This document shows positions 9,495-17,694 of a stretch of DNA of 64,000 bases, piece after piece (positions within the stretch are counted from its first letter, which is position 1; every line of letters starts with the position of its first letter). This DNA is from Viridibacillus arvi (GTDB lineage Bacteria > Bacillota > Bacilli > Bacillales_A > Planococcaceae). The position numbers and the translations under genes were made by a program. The stretch is from the NCBI RefSeq assembly GCF_001274945.1, contig NZ_LILB01000001.1:1489111-1553110 (forward strand), given 5' to 3'. The notes under the pieces are model-generated. The model saw only the letters and a program-made list of their open reading frames with translations, did no database searches and was not told the DNA's origin.

Positions 9495-10112
9495 TTATTG
9501 AAATCGATTACAAACTTCGCCTAATTTAGCATCTGTTGTACCATCACCAATGGCACCAAATTTCCACTCACCGTTATGTCGGTAAATTTCACCTGTAACT
9601 AATGTTGTTAAATTAGCATAGTTCTCAGATAAATTATAACGAATCAATTCATTTCCAGTATTAGGTTCAAATACACGAATATATGCATTTTGAATCATAC
9701 CAAAATGTTGTTTACGTTTTATACAATCATAAATATTTACAACAAACACAAGTTTATCGTAATCTGCTGGCACAGCTTTTAAATCGATTGTAATGACTTC
9801 ATCATCTCCGTCTCCATCACCTGTTAAATTATCTCCAGAGTGTTGAACAGATCCACATTTACTTTTTAATTTGCCAAAATAAACGACATCTTGACCATCT
9901 TTTAAATGACCGTCTTTTAACATTAATACTGAGGCGTCACAGTCAACATTACTACCGCTACCTCCGCCACCAAATAGTCCACCTAATAGACCGCCACTTT
10001 TGCCTTTACTAACTGGGTCCCAGCCTAAACCTACCATTACGCGATTTAAATCCGCTTTACCCTTTGTTAAGTCGACTCTTTGACCTTTTTGTAAATTAAT
10101 GCCCATAGTCAT
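9495..10112 (-). CDS. terD: TerD-family stress protein, first copy, with glycine-rich insert
   Basis: This 205-residue TerD-domain protein is the first full-size gene of the stress operon. It has INLQKGQRVDLTKGK, VMVGLGWDP and the acidic [15 protein letters not shown]. Unlike its two paralogs it carries an insert of about 18 residues (about 35-53) made mostly of Gly, Ser and Leu (GGLLGGLFGGGG). The insert replaces the first acidic loop, leaving VDCDASVLML behind it. This flexible loop may alter metal binding or membrane contact. Two starts, ATG at 10112 and at 10106, share one GGGAG site inside the end of the small upstream ORF; the first gives TGAATG coupling. Confidence 0.92.
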   Translation of the reverse strand: MTMGINLQKGQRVDLTKGKADLNRVMVGLGWDPVSKGKSGGLLGGLFGGGGSGSNVDCDASVLMLKDGHLKDGQDVVYFGKLKSKCGSVQHSGDNLTGDGDGDDEVITIDLKAVPADYDKLVFVVNIYDCIKRKQHFGMIQNAYIRVFEPNTGNELIRYNLSENYANLTTLVTGEIYRHNGEWKFGAIGDGTTDAKLGEVCNRFQ

Positions 10113-10175
10113 TCACTCCCTATTTTTAAAAAAATCCTCACATATTTCAGCCATAATTTGAAAAAAAATCATCAT
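10113..10175 (-). CDS. possible 20-residue leader ORF of the Ter operon
   Basis: An ATG at 10175-10173, with AGGAG (10190-10185 region) about 9 nt upstream, opens a 20-codon frame (MMIFFQIMAEICEDFFKNRE). Its TGA abuts the terD ATG (TGAATG). The terD ribosome binding site lies in its last two sense codons. This arrangement is typical of translational coupling or a leader peptide, but the region is AT-rich and so short that chance is possible. Confidence 0.35.
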   Translation of the reverse strand: MMIFFQIMAEICEDFFKNRE

Positions 10176-10200
10176 AAATTTTAAACTCCTTATATTTGTA

Positions 10201-10206
10201 ATTATA
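10201..10206 (-). promoter_or_regulatory. possible -10 element of the Ter operon
   Basis: A TATAAT hexamer on the minus strand ends about 10 nt before the leader ORF's AGGAG. No good TTGACA-like -35 is seen 16-18 bp upstream and no clear SigW or SigB consensus was recognised. The stretch 10207-10420 is otherwise AT-rich; it contains an imperfect hairpin at about 10261-10286 and no recognisable gene. Confidence 0.3.
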
Positions 10207-10420
10207 TAACAAATATCGAGAATGTTAGTAATAATTTCTTTGAATCAAATTAAATTGTATCCCCAGTAATAGATTTACTATTGGGCTATTGCCTCTATCA
10301 CAAATTCACCTTGTTATGTAAAGAATTGCTCCGTATATCATTTAACTTATACGGCTTAATACTATATACGGTTATAACTTTAAATGGTTTCATTTTATTT
10401 TTCAAATCATAGATAAATAA

Positions 10421-10465
10421 AAAGGAAGATTTCTTAATCTGATGTCGATTAAGAAATCTTCCTTT
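10421..10465 (-). terminator. terminator after the transglutaminase-like gene (bidirectional shape)
   Basis: A perfect 19-bp inverted repeat (10421-10439 and 10447-10465) has a 7-nt loop and T-rich flanks on both strands. It lies 28 bp past the stop of the gene at 10493-11728. It also separates that gene from the Ter operon control region. Confidence 0.9.
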
Positions 10466-10492
10466 TTTTATTATTTCAATCATTATTTCGTA

Positions 10493-11728
10493 TTATTCGT
10501 GCAATTTCCCAGGAAATAGTTGAAAGAAAAATTGTTCAATATAAGAAAATAGATTGCCGGAATCCTTTTTCTGATCTTCTTCTACAATTTCCTCCAAATT
10601 AAGAATTTGCTCTTTCCCACCAGTTGTATAATAGAGCATTTGATCAAGTACTTTTAAATCACTCGATTCATGTTCATTAATCTTCGTTTGCTTCGAACCA
10701 TCCATATGAATTCTTGTTAAATAACCCATTTTATCTTTATTACTAAAATATAGCCAATCTTCAGCTTTCACTAAGTATTTTGCATTTGTATTTGTTAATT
10801 TTTTTTCGTTTTCTGTCTTTGTATCTCTTTTATAAATACCTCTGCTACCATCTACCTTTGTATAGTAAACCTTGTCTCCAGACTTCACAAAATCTTCGGT
10901 ATCTCTTATAAAATTATATGTTGTATCAGAAGCCTTTTGATAATCCTTAGTTACCCATCTGTGATCTTCCGCCAATGCTGAATCAGATAACAAGAAATAT
11001 TTGCTACTTACTTTACCTGCACGATCTGGTGTAGGGTCATTAAAAGTAGAATCAACATGATACCACTTACCATCTACTTTCACTAAATTCCATGAATGCG
11101 CAACTTGATCGACATAACCTACAACATATCTTACATCGATTCCTGCTGCTTGATATAATTTATAAGCCGCTAATGTATAGCCTTGGCAAACCGCTTTTCC
11201 TTCTTTGAAAACAGCATAAGCTGAGTGAGCGCTTGCTTTAGTATCCGATCCGTATTTTGTATTTAACACGATATAATTATTAATCGCTTTTACTTTGTCA
11301 AAATCACTCATCTTTTCAGATATCTCTTCATTTATAAAACGTTTTACTTGTGCATCTACATACTGCTCTTGATTCTTCGACGTATGATAAGAAAACGTAT
11401 AGTTTATAATAGCTGAACTTGAATTATATTGATAATGAATATTACTCTCTTTAAAACTACCTGAGAGATAATCATCAGCAGCTAAAAGTTGTTCCACGAC
11501 TCCATTTATTTGATCCATTTTTGGAGTAATATTGCCCTTGTAAGATATGATTAACTTCCCGTCATAATTGTGCATAGCCCTAGATACGGCTGTTTTAAGA
11601 CCTTTAACAGAGGAAACAGTGACTGCGTCTTTTGCAGCTGATACTTCCAAAACCCTATCACTACTACTTGTTAAGGCCAATATCAATATTAAACTGAAAA
11701 TCGATAGGTACCAATTTACCTTTCTCAA
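10493..11728 (-). CDS. secreted transglutaminase-like domain protein
   Basis: This 411-residue protein has an N-terminal signal sequence (hydrophobic residues about 7-20, likely cleavage near VSAA at 29-32). A transglutaminase-like core carries the Cys-His-Asp triad: Cys181 in GKAVCQGYT, His211 in VAHSWN and Asp226 in YHVDSTFNDP. The C-terminal part (about 275-380) has repeated motifs of the type VYYTK, IYKRD, WLYFSN and TRIHMDG, suggesting a small beta-propeller like DUF5050. Secreted proteins of this type may act in cell-wall or peptide processing; the substrate is unknown. The start is a TTG with AGAGG rather far upstream (about 13 nt). It is monocistronic. Confidence 0.85.
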   Translation of the reverse strand: MRKVNWYLSIFSLILILALTSSSDRVLEVSAAKDAVTVSSVKGLKTAVSRAMHNYDGKLIISYKGNITPKMDQINGVVEQLLAADDYLSGSFKESNIHYQYNSSSAIINYTFSYHTSKNQEQYVDAQVKRFINEEISEKMSDFDKVKAINNYIVLNTKYGSDTKASAHSAYAVFKEGKAVCQGYTLAAYKLYQAAGIDVRYVVGYVDQVAHSWNLVKVDGKWYHVDSTFNDPTPDRAGKVSSKYFLLSDSALAEDHRWVTKDYQKASDTTYNFIRDTEDFVKSGDKVYYTKVDGSRGIYKRDTKTENEKKLTNTNAKYLVKAEDWLYFSNKDKMGYLTRIHMDGSKQTKINEHESSDLKVLDQMLYYTTGGKEQILNLEEIVEEDQKKDSGNLFSYIEQFFFQLFPGKLHE

Positions 11729-12169
11729 GTCATCATCACATCCTCTACTTCATAAGTCTACAGTCAATAAACGTGATCTTCAATTTTTTTATCGGATAAA
11801 TTAAAAGAAGGACAATACAGAAAGTCCTCATTCCCTATTATATTTTAACCATGTCGAAGTATTCCGGAAAAAAACTCTAAACAGGCTATTTTAATTTTGA
11901 ATTAAATTGACCTGCATCATTATAATTTTACATTAACAAATCGTTATTAGGATTTACTCTTTTTACCATGATTCTAGAATGAAAGGGTACTCTGTATTTA
12001 TACTACTGTTTTACTTAGATGATATTTATAGAAATAGCACTATATAATTGGTTACGAAATTTAACTTTATTCCCTCCATAGTAATACCCCCTAATCAAGC
12101 TAGGGCAAGCAAGTCTACGGACTATTTGATATGATAGTAACAGAATGACGAATGTACTGAGGTGGTCTT
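11729..12169. other. 441-bp intergenic region between divergent genes
   Basis: This AT-rich stretch separates the transglutaminase-like gene (minus) from the TrmB regulator gene (plus) and should hold both promoters. A short inverted repeat (AGGAC/GTCCT, about 11809-11826) is visible. No ORF with a convincing ribosome binding site and no RNA motif was recognised. A TATGAT-like -10 near 12130 could serve the regulator gene. Confidence 0.5.
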
Positions 12170-12952
12170 GTGCAAGACATAATACAAAAAATGCAATCGC
12201 TTGGCTTTAACCAATATGAAGCCAAAGCATATTTGGCATTAGTGCGACTTGGCTCTGCCAGTGCTTATCAAGTAAGTAAGGATTCAGGCATACCACGTGC
12301 ACGCATATATGAAATTTTAAACGGACTTTCAAAACAAGGGCTTGTCTTGAAAGAAGAAATTAATGAAGCTGCTCAATATTCTCCGCTCCCTGTTGATGTC
12401 TTTTTAGAATCGATGCAATCGAATTGGCGCACTAATTTTGAATCTATTAGCGAGTCATTAAAAGAACTTGAAAAAACAGAACTGACACCAGATAATCGTG
12501 TAGCAACATTAAAAGGTGCCGATCATATACTTTCCTTCTGTCGTACTTTACTGAAAAAAGCAGAGCAAAAAGCGGTTATTTCATTTTGGGGAGATATGTA
12601 TGAGGAGCTACTAGCTGATTTACAAGCAACGTCAGAGAAATGTGGACTTAAAGGCATTGTCTTTGAAATTGAACAACCCTTACAAGGTTTAGATCATCAC
12701 CGTATAACGTCTTATACGGAGAATATCGGTCATCAAAAATGGTTTATCTTGTCTATTGATGGTAAAGAAATGATTTACGGTCCTTCAATTTCAGAAAGGG
12801 AAACTGCCTTTTATACCGACGACCCCGTCCATATTTATTTGTTAGAAAACTATATATGGCATGATATTCTCGTCAATCGTCTAGTAAAAAAACAAAACGA
12901 TGAAGTAGAGAAATGGATTGCAACTGAGAGAGAACAATTTTTTTCAATGTAA
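12170..12952 (+). CDS. TrmB-family transcriptional regulator
   Basis: This 260-residue protein starts with a winged helix-turn-helix of the TrmB type (MQSLGFNQYEAKAYLALVRLGSASAYQVSKDSGIPRARIYEILNGL split across about 4-52, with recognition helix near 39-52). A C-terminal effector-binding domain follows (about 105-260), containing VATLKGADHILSFCRTLL and ISFWGDMYEELL. TrmB-like regulators often sense sugars. The start is GTG with TGAGGTGG upstream. It is convergent with the TauE/SafE gene and shares its terminator. No adjacent target operon is obvious; it could regulate the divergent transglutaminase-like gene. Confidence 0.88.
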   Translation: MQDIIQKMQSLGFNQYEAKAYLALVRLGSASAYQVSKDSGIPRARIYEILNGLSKQGLVLKEEINEAAQYSPLPVDVFLESMQSNWRTNFESISESLKELEKTELTPDNRVATLKGADHILSFCRTLLKKAEQKAVISFWGDMYEELLADLQATSEKCGLKGIVFEIEQPLQGLDHHRITSYTENIGHQKWFILSIDGKEMIYGPSISERETAFYTDDPVHIYLLENYIWHDILVNRLVKKQNDEVEKWIATEREQFFSM

Positions 12953-12956
12953 TCAG

Positions 12957-12994
12957 AAAATGACCTTCGCATATTATTTTGCGAAGGTCATTTT
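12957..12994 (+). terminator. bidirectional terminator between trmB-like and TauE-like genes
   Basis: A 15-bp perfect inverted repeat (12957-12971 and 12980-12994) has an 8-nt loop, with T-runs on the plus side and A-runs giving U-runs on the minus side. It serves both convergent genes. Confidence 0.9.
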
Positions 12995-12995
12995 T

Positions 12996-13766
12996 TTATA
13001 AAATATGTAAGTAATCTAATACGTTTTTAAGGATTAAAATTACCGTAACAAAAATGAATAATACACGTACATAACTTGCACCTTTTTTAATAGCAAATTT
13101 CGAGCCAACAATTGCCCCAACAATCATCGCAAGCCCCATCGGAATGCCGTAAGAAAAATTAACTGCTCCTAGAAATAAGAACATAATAAGTGCCGCAATA
13201 TTACTAGCAAAATTCAAAAACTTCGCACTTCCCGCAGCTTGTAAAAAATCAAAACCAATCATTAAAAATGCAAAGATGAAAAATGAGCCAGTTCCGGGTC
13301 CTAAAAAGCCATCGTAAAAACCGATTATTGTCATTATAGCGATAAATATTAGTGCCTTCTTTTTATCTAATTTCACATAAGTCGACTTATGACCCCAGTT
13401 TTTTTTGAAGATGGTATATGTTGCTACAGCAATTAAGAGTATTAACACAAGTGGCTTCAGTACTTCTGGAGATATAAAATGTACAAACCATGCACCTAAC
13501 ATCGATCCAAAGAATACAAGAGGAAAGTATTTACCAACTATCTTAAAATCAATTTTTCCAGAACGAAAAAATGAAATAGTACTAGTAAGGGATCCCATAG
13601 ACCCTGCTAGCTTATTCGTTGCAATCGCTGCAGATGGTGATAATCCAGTAAACATTAATGCAGGAATAGAAATCAAACCGCCCCCACCAACAACCGAATC
13701 TATAAATGCTGCTAAAAAACCAAATGCAATTAACAATAAAAGTGTATACAAGTCCAAATCCATCAT
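12996..13766 (-). CDS. TauE/SafE-family membrane permease
   Basis: This protein of about 256 residues has roughly eight hydrophobic segments. The N-terminal family motif is GFLAAFIDSVVGGGGLISIPALMF (read as two parts) with the Gly-rich loop. A second half-motif, GFYDGFLGPGTGSFFIF, lies near the middle, as in the duplicated TauE/SafE (DUF81) fold. Members export or import sulfite, sulfoacetate and other organosulfur or carboxylate anions; the substrate here is unknown. The ATG at 13766 is preferred because GGGAG (13780-13776) then has 9-nt spacing; the ATG at 13775 directly abuts it. It is monocistronic. Confidence 0.85.
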   Translation of the reverse strand: MMDLDLYTLLLLIAFGFLAAFIDSVVGGGGLISIPALMFTGLSPSAAIATNKLAGSMGSLTSTISFFRSGKIDFKIVGKYFPLVFFGSMLGAWFVHFISPEVLKPLVLILLIAVATYTIFKKNWGHKSTYVKLDKKKALIFIAIMTIIGFYDGFLGPGTGSFFIFAFLMIGFDFLQAAGSAKFLNFASNIAALIMFLFLGAVNFSYGIPMGLAMIVGAIVGSKFAIKKGASYVRVLFIFVTVILILKNVLDYLHIL

Positions 13767-13931
13767 GTAAAACATCTCCCTAACTTTCTACTACAAGATA
13801 AAAACTAAGTTACTACTTTAATAGTAACTATACTTCTCTACATTGTAAATAGAGAATAAACTATAATTCTAAAATATTTAAACAACTCTTCAATAAGTTT
13901 CGTATACTAAGTTATGGAGAGGAATGATTTA

Positions 13932-14147
13932 ATGTTTAACATCTTTTTCACTATTGGAATTATAGCAATTCTCATTGCTGGTCTAGTAATAGGTGCATGG
14001 CAAACAGGAGAACGGAACCGACGAACCGTTCAAAATATTACACCAGAAGATCGTACTCTTAGGATGAAAATAAGTACATATAGTTTAGCAGTTGGCGTAA
14101 TTTGCTTCATAATCGTTTCGGTACTTTGGTATTTTGACATTAAATAA
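13932..14147 (+). CDS. small two-TM membrane protein, unknown function
   Basis: This 71-residue protein has two hydrophobic segments (about 3-22 and 47-68) joined by a charged, Arg-rich loop (GERNRRTVQN). The start at 13932 is chosen because GGAGAGG (13916-13922) has 9-nt spacing; an in-frame ATG at 13914 would precede that site. The stop codon lies inside the following terminator stem. I do not recognise a named family with confidence. Confidence 0.65.
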   Translation: MFNIFFTIGIIAILIAGLVIGAWQTGERNRRTVQNITPEDRTLRMKISTYSLAVGVICFIIVSVLWYFDIK

Positions 14148-14184
14148 GGTAGTAAGAGCATCTGCTTTTACTACCTTATTTTTT
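14142..14184 (+). terminator. bidirectional terminator
   Basis: A stem of about 18 bp (14142-14159 and 14164-14181, one G-T pair) with a 4-nt loop is followed by a T-run. It lies between the small membrane gene and the convergent TetR gene, and includes the former's stop codon. Confidence 0.85.
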
Positions 14185-15085
14185 ATTCAATTACTTTGTA
14201 ATCCATTTTAATTAATATTCTATAAAATTTAATAAAATGAGGTGTTGAATTAATTTCAGTGCAATTATTTAATGTAGATAACGCACTTTCAATTAGGAAT
14301 GCCCGCGGCTCCTCTTTATTCATCAACTCTTCTTGTATAAAATATAAAAGTTTTAAATACGTTTCTCGTCTAGATTCATCGTTAATGAATATTTTTTCAA
14401 TTTCTTTCCTTAACCCGAGTGTTGTGAAAGACAATTCATTATCGAAAGAATCCTCATTATTTCCTTCTGGAAATAGATTATTTACATGCTCTGGAGTGAA
14501 TAAACGAATTCCTTCTCTACTTATATCTTCTAAGATATTCATCATACGGTCCATGCCATACTTAGCAATTTCCTTATCTGAAATTCTCTCACCTAACATT
14601 TTACTTGTCTGACGGAAGTTTTGAATAATCCCCACATAAATAATGGCACAGTCAAATGAGTACGCCTGTTTTTCCACTGGAAGTATGTTTAGGAAACGTC
14701 CATGTACCCATTTTAAGAACATAAATTTAAAATCCTTAATAAACTTAATTAATTCCGGATCATTCGAAACAATTACACCATCTAAAAGTTGTTGTAATTT
14801 ATTTTGTCGATTGGCCCCCATCATTAAAACTACTTGTTCTACAAATACATCAACATCAGATATATCTTCACCAATCAGTAATTTATCCATCTTCTCTTTT
14901 ATTTCAGCTATGACTAATTTAAATACAGCTTTAAAAAGATCCGCTTTCGAAGGGAAATAATTATAAAAGGATCCTTTTGAAATACCACTGTGATCTAATA
15001 TTTCTTGTATCGAAGTATCACGATAACCCTTTTCTATAAATAATTCATGTGTTTTTTCTATAACATGTTTTTTTCGTTTATTCAT
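14183..15085 (-). CDS. TetR/AcrR-family regulator of the divergent efflux gene
   Basis: This 300-residue protein has a classic TetR N-terminal HTH: KTHELFIEKGYRDTSIQEIL followed by DHSGISKGSFYNYFPSKADLF (about residues 10-50). It is about 100 residues longer than usual, so the ligand-binding part is enlarged. It is transcribed divergently from the DHA2 transporter at 15290, the normal layout for a drug-responsive repressor. Three related 9-bp operator-like elements occur in the shared intergenic region. The start has AAAGGAG at good spacing. Repression of the transporter and of itself is inferred. Confidence 0.9.
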   Translation of the reverse strand: MNKRKKHVIEKTHELFIEKGYRDTSIQEILDHSGISKGSFYNYFPSKADLFKAVFKLVIAEIKEKMDKLLIGEDISDVDVFVEQVVLMMGANRQNKLQQLLDGVIVSNDPELIKFIKDFKFMFLKWVHGRFLNILPVEKQAYSFDCAIIYVGIIQNFRQTSKMLGERISDKEIAKYGMDRMMNILEDISREGIRLFTPEHVNNLFPEGNNEDSFDNELSFTTLGLRKEIEKIFINDESRRETYLKLLYFIQEELMNKEEPRAFLIESALSTLNNCTEINSTPHFIKFYRILIKMDYKVIE

Positions 15086-15162
15086 ATAAATACTCCTTTA
15101 AAATCAACCTTTTATTCCTCATAACTATATCTTACCACAATGAACCTTAGGTACACTTTTGG

Positions 15163-15171
15163 ACCGTCGGT
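15163..15171. promoter_or_regulatory. operator-like palindrome near the tetR-side promoter
   Basis: ACCGTCGGT is a 4+1+4 palindrome in the intergenic region between the TetR gene and the transporter. It shares the ACCGT core with the inverted pair at 15224-15251 and is a plausible TetR half-site or full site. Confidence 0.45.
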
Positions 15172-15223
15172 ATATTTTTATCTTGATTAATAATAGCAAT
15201 GGATGTATTATAAATATCTACAA

Positions 15224-15251
15224 ACCGTTAGTTCAATTTTATACTAACGGT
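15224..15251. promoter_or_regulatory. inverted-repeat operator candidate upstream of the DHA2 transporter
   Basis: ACCGTTAGT (15224-15232) and its exact reverse complement ACTAACGGT (15243-15251) are separated by 10 bp, ending about 40 bp before the transporter start. The arrangement fits binding of a TetR dimer or pair of dimers over the promoter or 5' leader. Confidence 0.55.
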
Positions 15252-15289
15252 ACAAAACGTTTTAACGTATAAAAGGAGATGTTTTCGAG

Positions 15290-16810
15290 ATGCAAGAAAC
15301 ACAAACAAAACCTTCGTATGGTCTGTTAATTATTTTAATGACAGGTGCATTCGTAGCTTTACTGAGTAACACATTATTAAATATTGCCTTGCCTTCGATC
15401 ATGAAAGATTTTGACGTAAGTGCAGCAACTGTTCAATGGTTATCAACAGGGTACATGTTAGTGAACGGAATTATGGTTCCTACTACTGCCTTTTTAATAA
15501 AAAAATATACTGCTAGAAGATTATTTTTAATAGCAATAGCATTATTCTCAATTGGTACTCTAATTGGTGGGTTCGCTCCTGTATTCCCTGTTTTATTAAC
15601 AGCAAGAATGATTCAAGCTTCAGGTGCAGCAATTATGATGCCACTTTTAATGAATGTCATGTTTACAACATTCCCTCCTGAAAAACGTGGTACAGCAATG
15701 GGGATGTTCGGGTTAGTAATGATCTTTGCACCTGCAATCGGTCCTACTTTATCTGGGTGGATTATTCAACATTATGAATGGCCAACACTATTCTTCTTCA
15801 TCGCTCCTATTTCAATTTTAGTATTTATTTTAGCATTCTTCAAATTGCATGATACAAAAGAGAAAGTAACTGCGACATTAGACTTTTTATCTCTTGTTTT
15901 CTCTACATTAGGATTTGGTGGTATTTTATACGGCTTCAGTTCAGCTGGTAATAATGGATGGGATGATTCATTCGTAATAATCTCACTTGCAATTGGGGTC
16001 ATTTCACTTATTTGCTTTATTTATCGCCAATTCAAATTAAGCGAACCTATGCTTGATTTAAGAGTTTATAAATATCCTATGTTCGCTCTTTCATCTCTCA
16101 TTTCTTTCACACTAAATATGGCTATGTTTTCAGCTATGTTATTAATGCCTATCTATTTACAAAATATTCGTGGGATTTCTCCATTGGATTCAGGTTTACT
16201 AATGTTACCGGGAGCAATTGTGATGGGGATTATGTCTCCTATTACGGGTAGATTATTCGATAAATTCGGAGCAAAAATATTAGCAATCGTTGGTTTAACT
16301 ATTACAGTTGTTACTACTTACTTCTTTAGTCAGCTGACTGCTACAACAGAATACTCACATTTAGTTCTTTTATATACAGTGCGTATGTTTGGTATTTCAA
16401 TGGTAATGATGCCAGTAATGACAAATGGTTTAAATCAGTTACCCGCAAAATTTACGCCTCATGGTACGGCTATGAATAGTACATTACAACAAGTTTCTGG
16501 CGCAGTAGGTGGTTCTCTACTAGTAACAATTATGTCCAACCGCTCGGTTACTCATGGCAAAGAACTATTGGATGTAGCAATCAGTAAATTATCTGCTCCT
16601 CCAACAAATGAAGTATTAGCACAAATGAAACAACAAATTATGGCACAAGCAACCATTGAAGGTATTAATGATGCATTTTTAGTATCTGCAGGTGTTGCAA
16701 TAATAGCTGTCATTCTAGCTTTCTTTATTAAAAGAACGAGTTCAATTGAAAAGGTTGAGAAAGTCCCTGCTAAAGAACCTAAAAAGAATGAACCAGTTGG
16801 TCAAATTTAA
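15290..16810 (+). CDS. DHA2-family (EmrB/QacA-like) MFS multidrug transporter
   Basis: This 506-residue integral membrane protein has about 14 hydrophobic segments. It shows MFS signatures: an early LLSNTLLNIALPSIMKDF and TVQWLSTGYMLVNGIMVP, typical of the DHA2 drug:H+ antiporters, and the motif C-like GLVMIFAPAIGPTLSGWI around residue 145. The C-terminus is a charged, Lys-rich cytosolic tail. GGAGATG lies upstream of the start. The divergent TetR gene and operators suggest inducible efflux of a toxic compound; the substrate is unknown. Confidence 0.92.
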   Translation: MQETQTKPSYGLLIILMTGAFVALLSNTLLNIALPSIMKDFDVSAATVQWLSTGYMLVNGIMVPTTAFLIKKYTARRLFLIAIALFSIGTLIGGFAPVFPVLLTARMIQASGAAIMMPLLMNVMFTTFPPEKRGTAMGMFGLVMIFAPAIGPTLSGWIIQHYEWPTLFFFIAPISILVFILAFFKLHDTKEKVTATLDFLSLVFSTLGFGGILYGFSSAGNNGWDDSFVIISLAIGVISLICFIYRQFKLSEPMLDLRVYKYPMFALSSLISFTLNMAMFSAMLLMPIYLQNIRGISPLDSGLLMLPGAIVMGIMSPITGRLFDKFGAKILAIVGLTITVVTTYFFSQLTATTEYSHLVLLYTVRMFGISMVMMPVMTNGLNQLPAKFTPHGTAMNSTLQQVSGAVGGSLLVTIMSNRSVTHGKELLDVAISKLSAPPTNEVLAQMKQQIMAQATIEGINDAFLVSAGVAIIAVILAFFIKRTSSIEKVEKVPAKEPKKNEPVGQI

Positions 16811-16849
16811 TATCTTCTTTTAAGTAGGAAGTTAGAGGAGAGGAGTACA

Positions 16850-17077
16850 TTGTCTGATTGGCAAAGTAATATCAATACGTTTACAAATATTTTTATTTTC
16901 CTATTTTTGATCCAATATATATTCAGCTTTTTTAAGCAAAAACATATACTTACTAATAGGAAAATCCTTGCAAACTGTACCATACTTTCACTTTTAGTCA
17001 TTTTTTCGTTACCTCTTTTAGATGTAGTAGAAATAGAACTCGATTTTATAATAGATTTTCCATTCAGAAATCCATGA
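16850..17077 (+). CDS. small two-TM membrane protein, unknown
   Basis: This 75-residue frame starts with TTG preceded by a very strong GGAGAGGAG site at proper spacing. It encodes two hydrophobic helices (about 10-27 and 43-58). It lies 40 bp after the transporter stop, so it may be cotranscribed. A shorter antisense frame overlaps it but lacks such a site. No family was recognised. Confidence 0.5.
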   Translation: MSDWQSNINTFTNIFIFLFLIQYIFSFFKQKHILTNRKILANCTILSLLVIFSLPLLDVVEIELDFIIDFPFRNP

Positions 17078-17089
17078 TAGAAAGAATCA

Positions 17090-17140
17090 AAAGCCCTCTA
17101 CCTTTACTAACATTAATTAGTAGAAGGTAAAGGGCTTTAT
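17090..17140 (+). terminator. bidirectional terminator after the transporter unit
   Basis: A long imperfect stem (about 17090-17110 and 17117-17138) carries AAAGCCCT/AGGGCTTT ends and a T-rich tail. It lies between the small membrane gene and the convergent gene at 17159. Confidence 0.75.
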
Positions 17141-17158
17141 TTATATTGCCAATCAAGT

Positions 17159-17536
17159 TTATTCTTCTTTTTTCGGCTTCCAAAGTAATACTCGATCTTC
17201 TCTTTTAGCTCCTTGCAAATAGACTGCTTTTACATTCGCTAAATTTGAATCCTTTATTTCAAAGTCGAAATCACTCGATTTACCACCTAACTGCACGGTT
17301 TTCATTTTCAAATAAAATTTATCTTCAATAATATCAAAAGTATAACCCGCATACTTTTTGTTGCTATTTGTAAAGTCTCCTTTTATATGCAAAGTTTGTC
17401 CATCAATGACTTCCACTTCGTCAATTTGAATAGCTGATGTATCTGTTATTTTAGCAATGAGTGTATATATACCAAAGCTAAAAATAGCAAAAACTAAAAC
17501 AGACGCAACTAATCCAAAGAAAGTACTTTTTTTCAT
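17159..17536 (-). CDS. membrane-anchored extracytoplasmic protein, unknown
   Basis: This 125-residue protein has one N-terminal hydrophobic segment (about 5-27) and no lipobox Cys. A probably beta-rich outer domain follows, with VEVIDGQTLHIKGDFTNSNKKYAGYTF, quoted here in part. The ATG at 17536 is chosen over a TTG at 17542 because GGGTGA then has about 7-nt spacing. No family was recognised; the topology suggests an anchored domain outside the membrane. Confidence 0.65.
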   Translation of the reverse strand: MKKSTFFGLVASVLVFAIFSFGIYTLIAKITDTSAIQIDEVEVIDGQTLHIKGDFTNSNKKYAGYTFDIIEDKFYLKMKTVQLGGKSSDFDFEIKDSNLANVKAVYLQGAKREDRVLLWKPKKEE

Positions 17537-17694
17537 CTTCAATCACCCGTTCATTCTGTCATACATTCCACTATAATACATTTCTACCCGACTCTCTATT
17601 TTCAAGTCTTATTTTTTTATAATTTTTTCTATGGAAATATATGATAAGGTAAGTAATGTTCTATTTACAACATTTACACTATGGAGGAAATGTA

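Noticed and set aside
10298-10483. 61-codon minus-strand ORF
   Set aside because: It spans the strong terminator at 10421-10465, has no ribosome site and biased AT-rich content.
13405-13770. 121-codon plus-strand ORF
   Set aside because: It is antisense to the TauE/SafE gene; composition mirrors the membrane-protein codons of the other strand.
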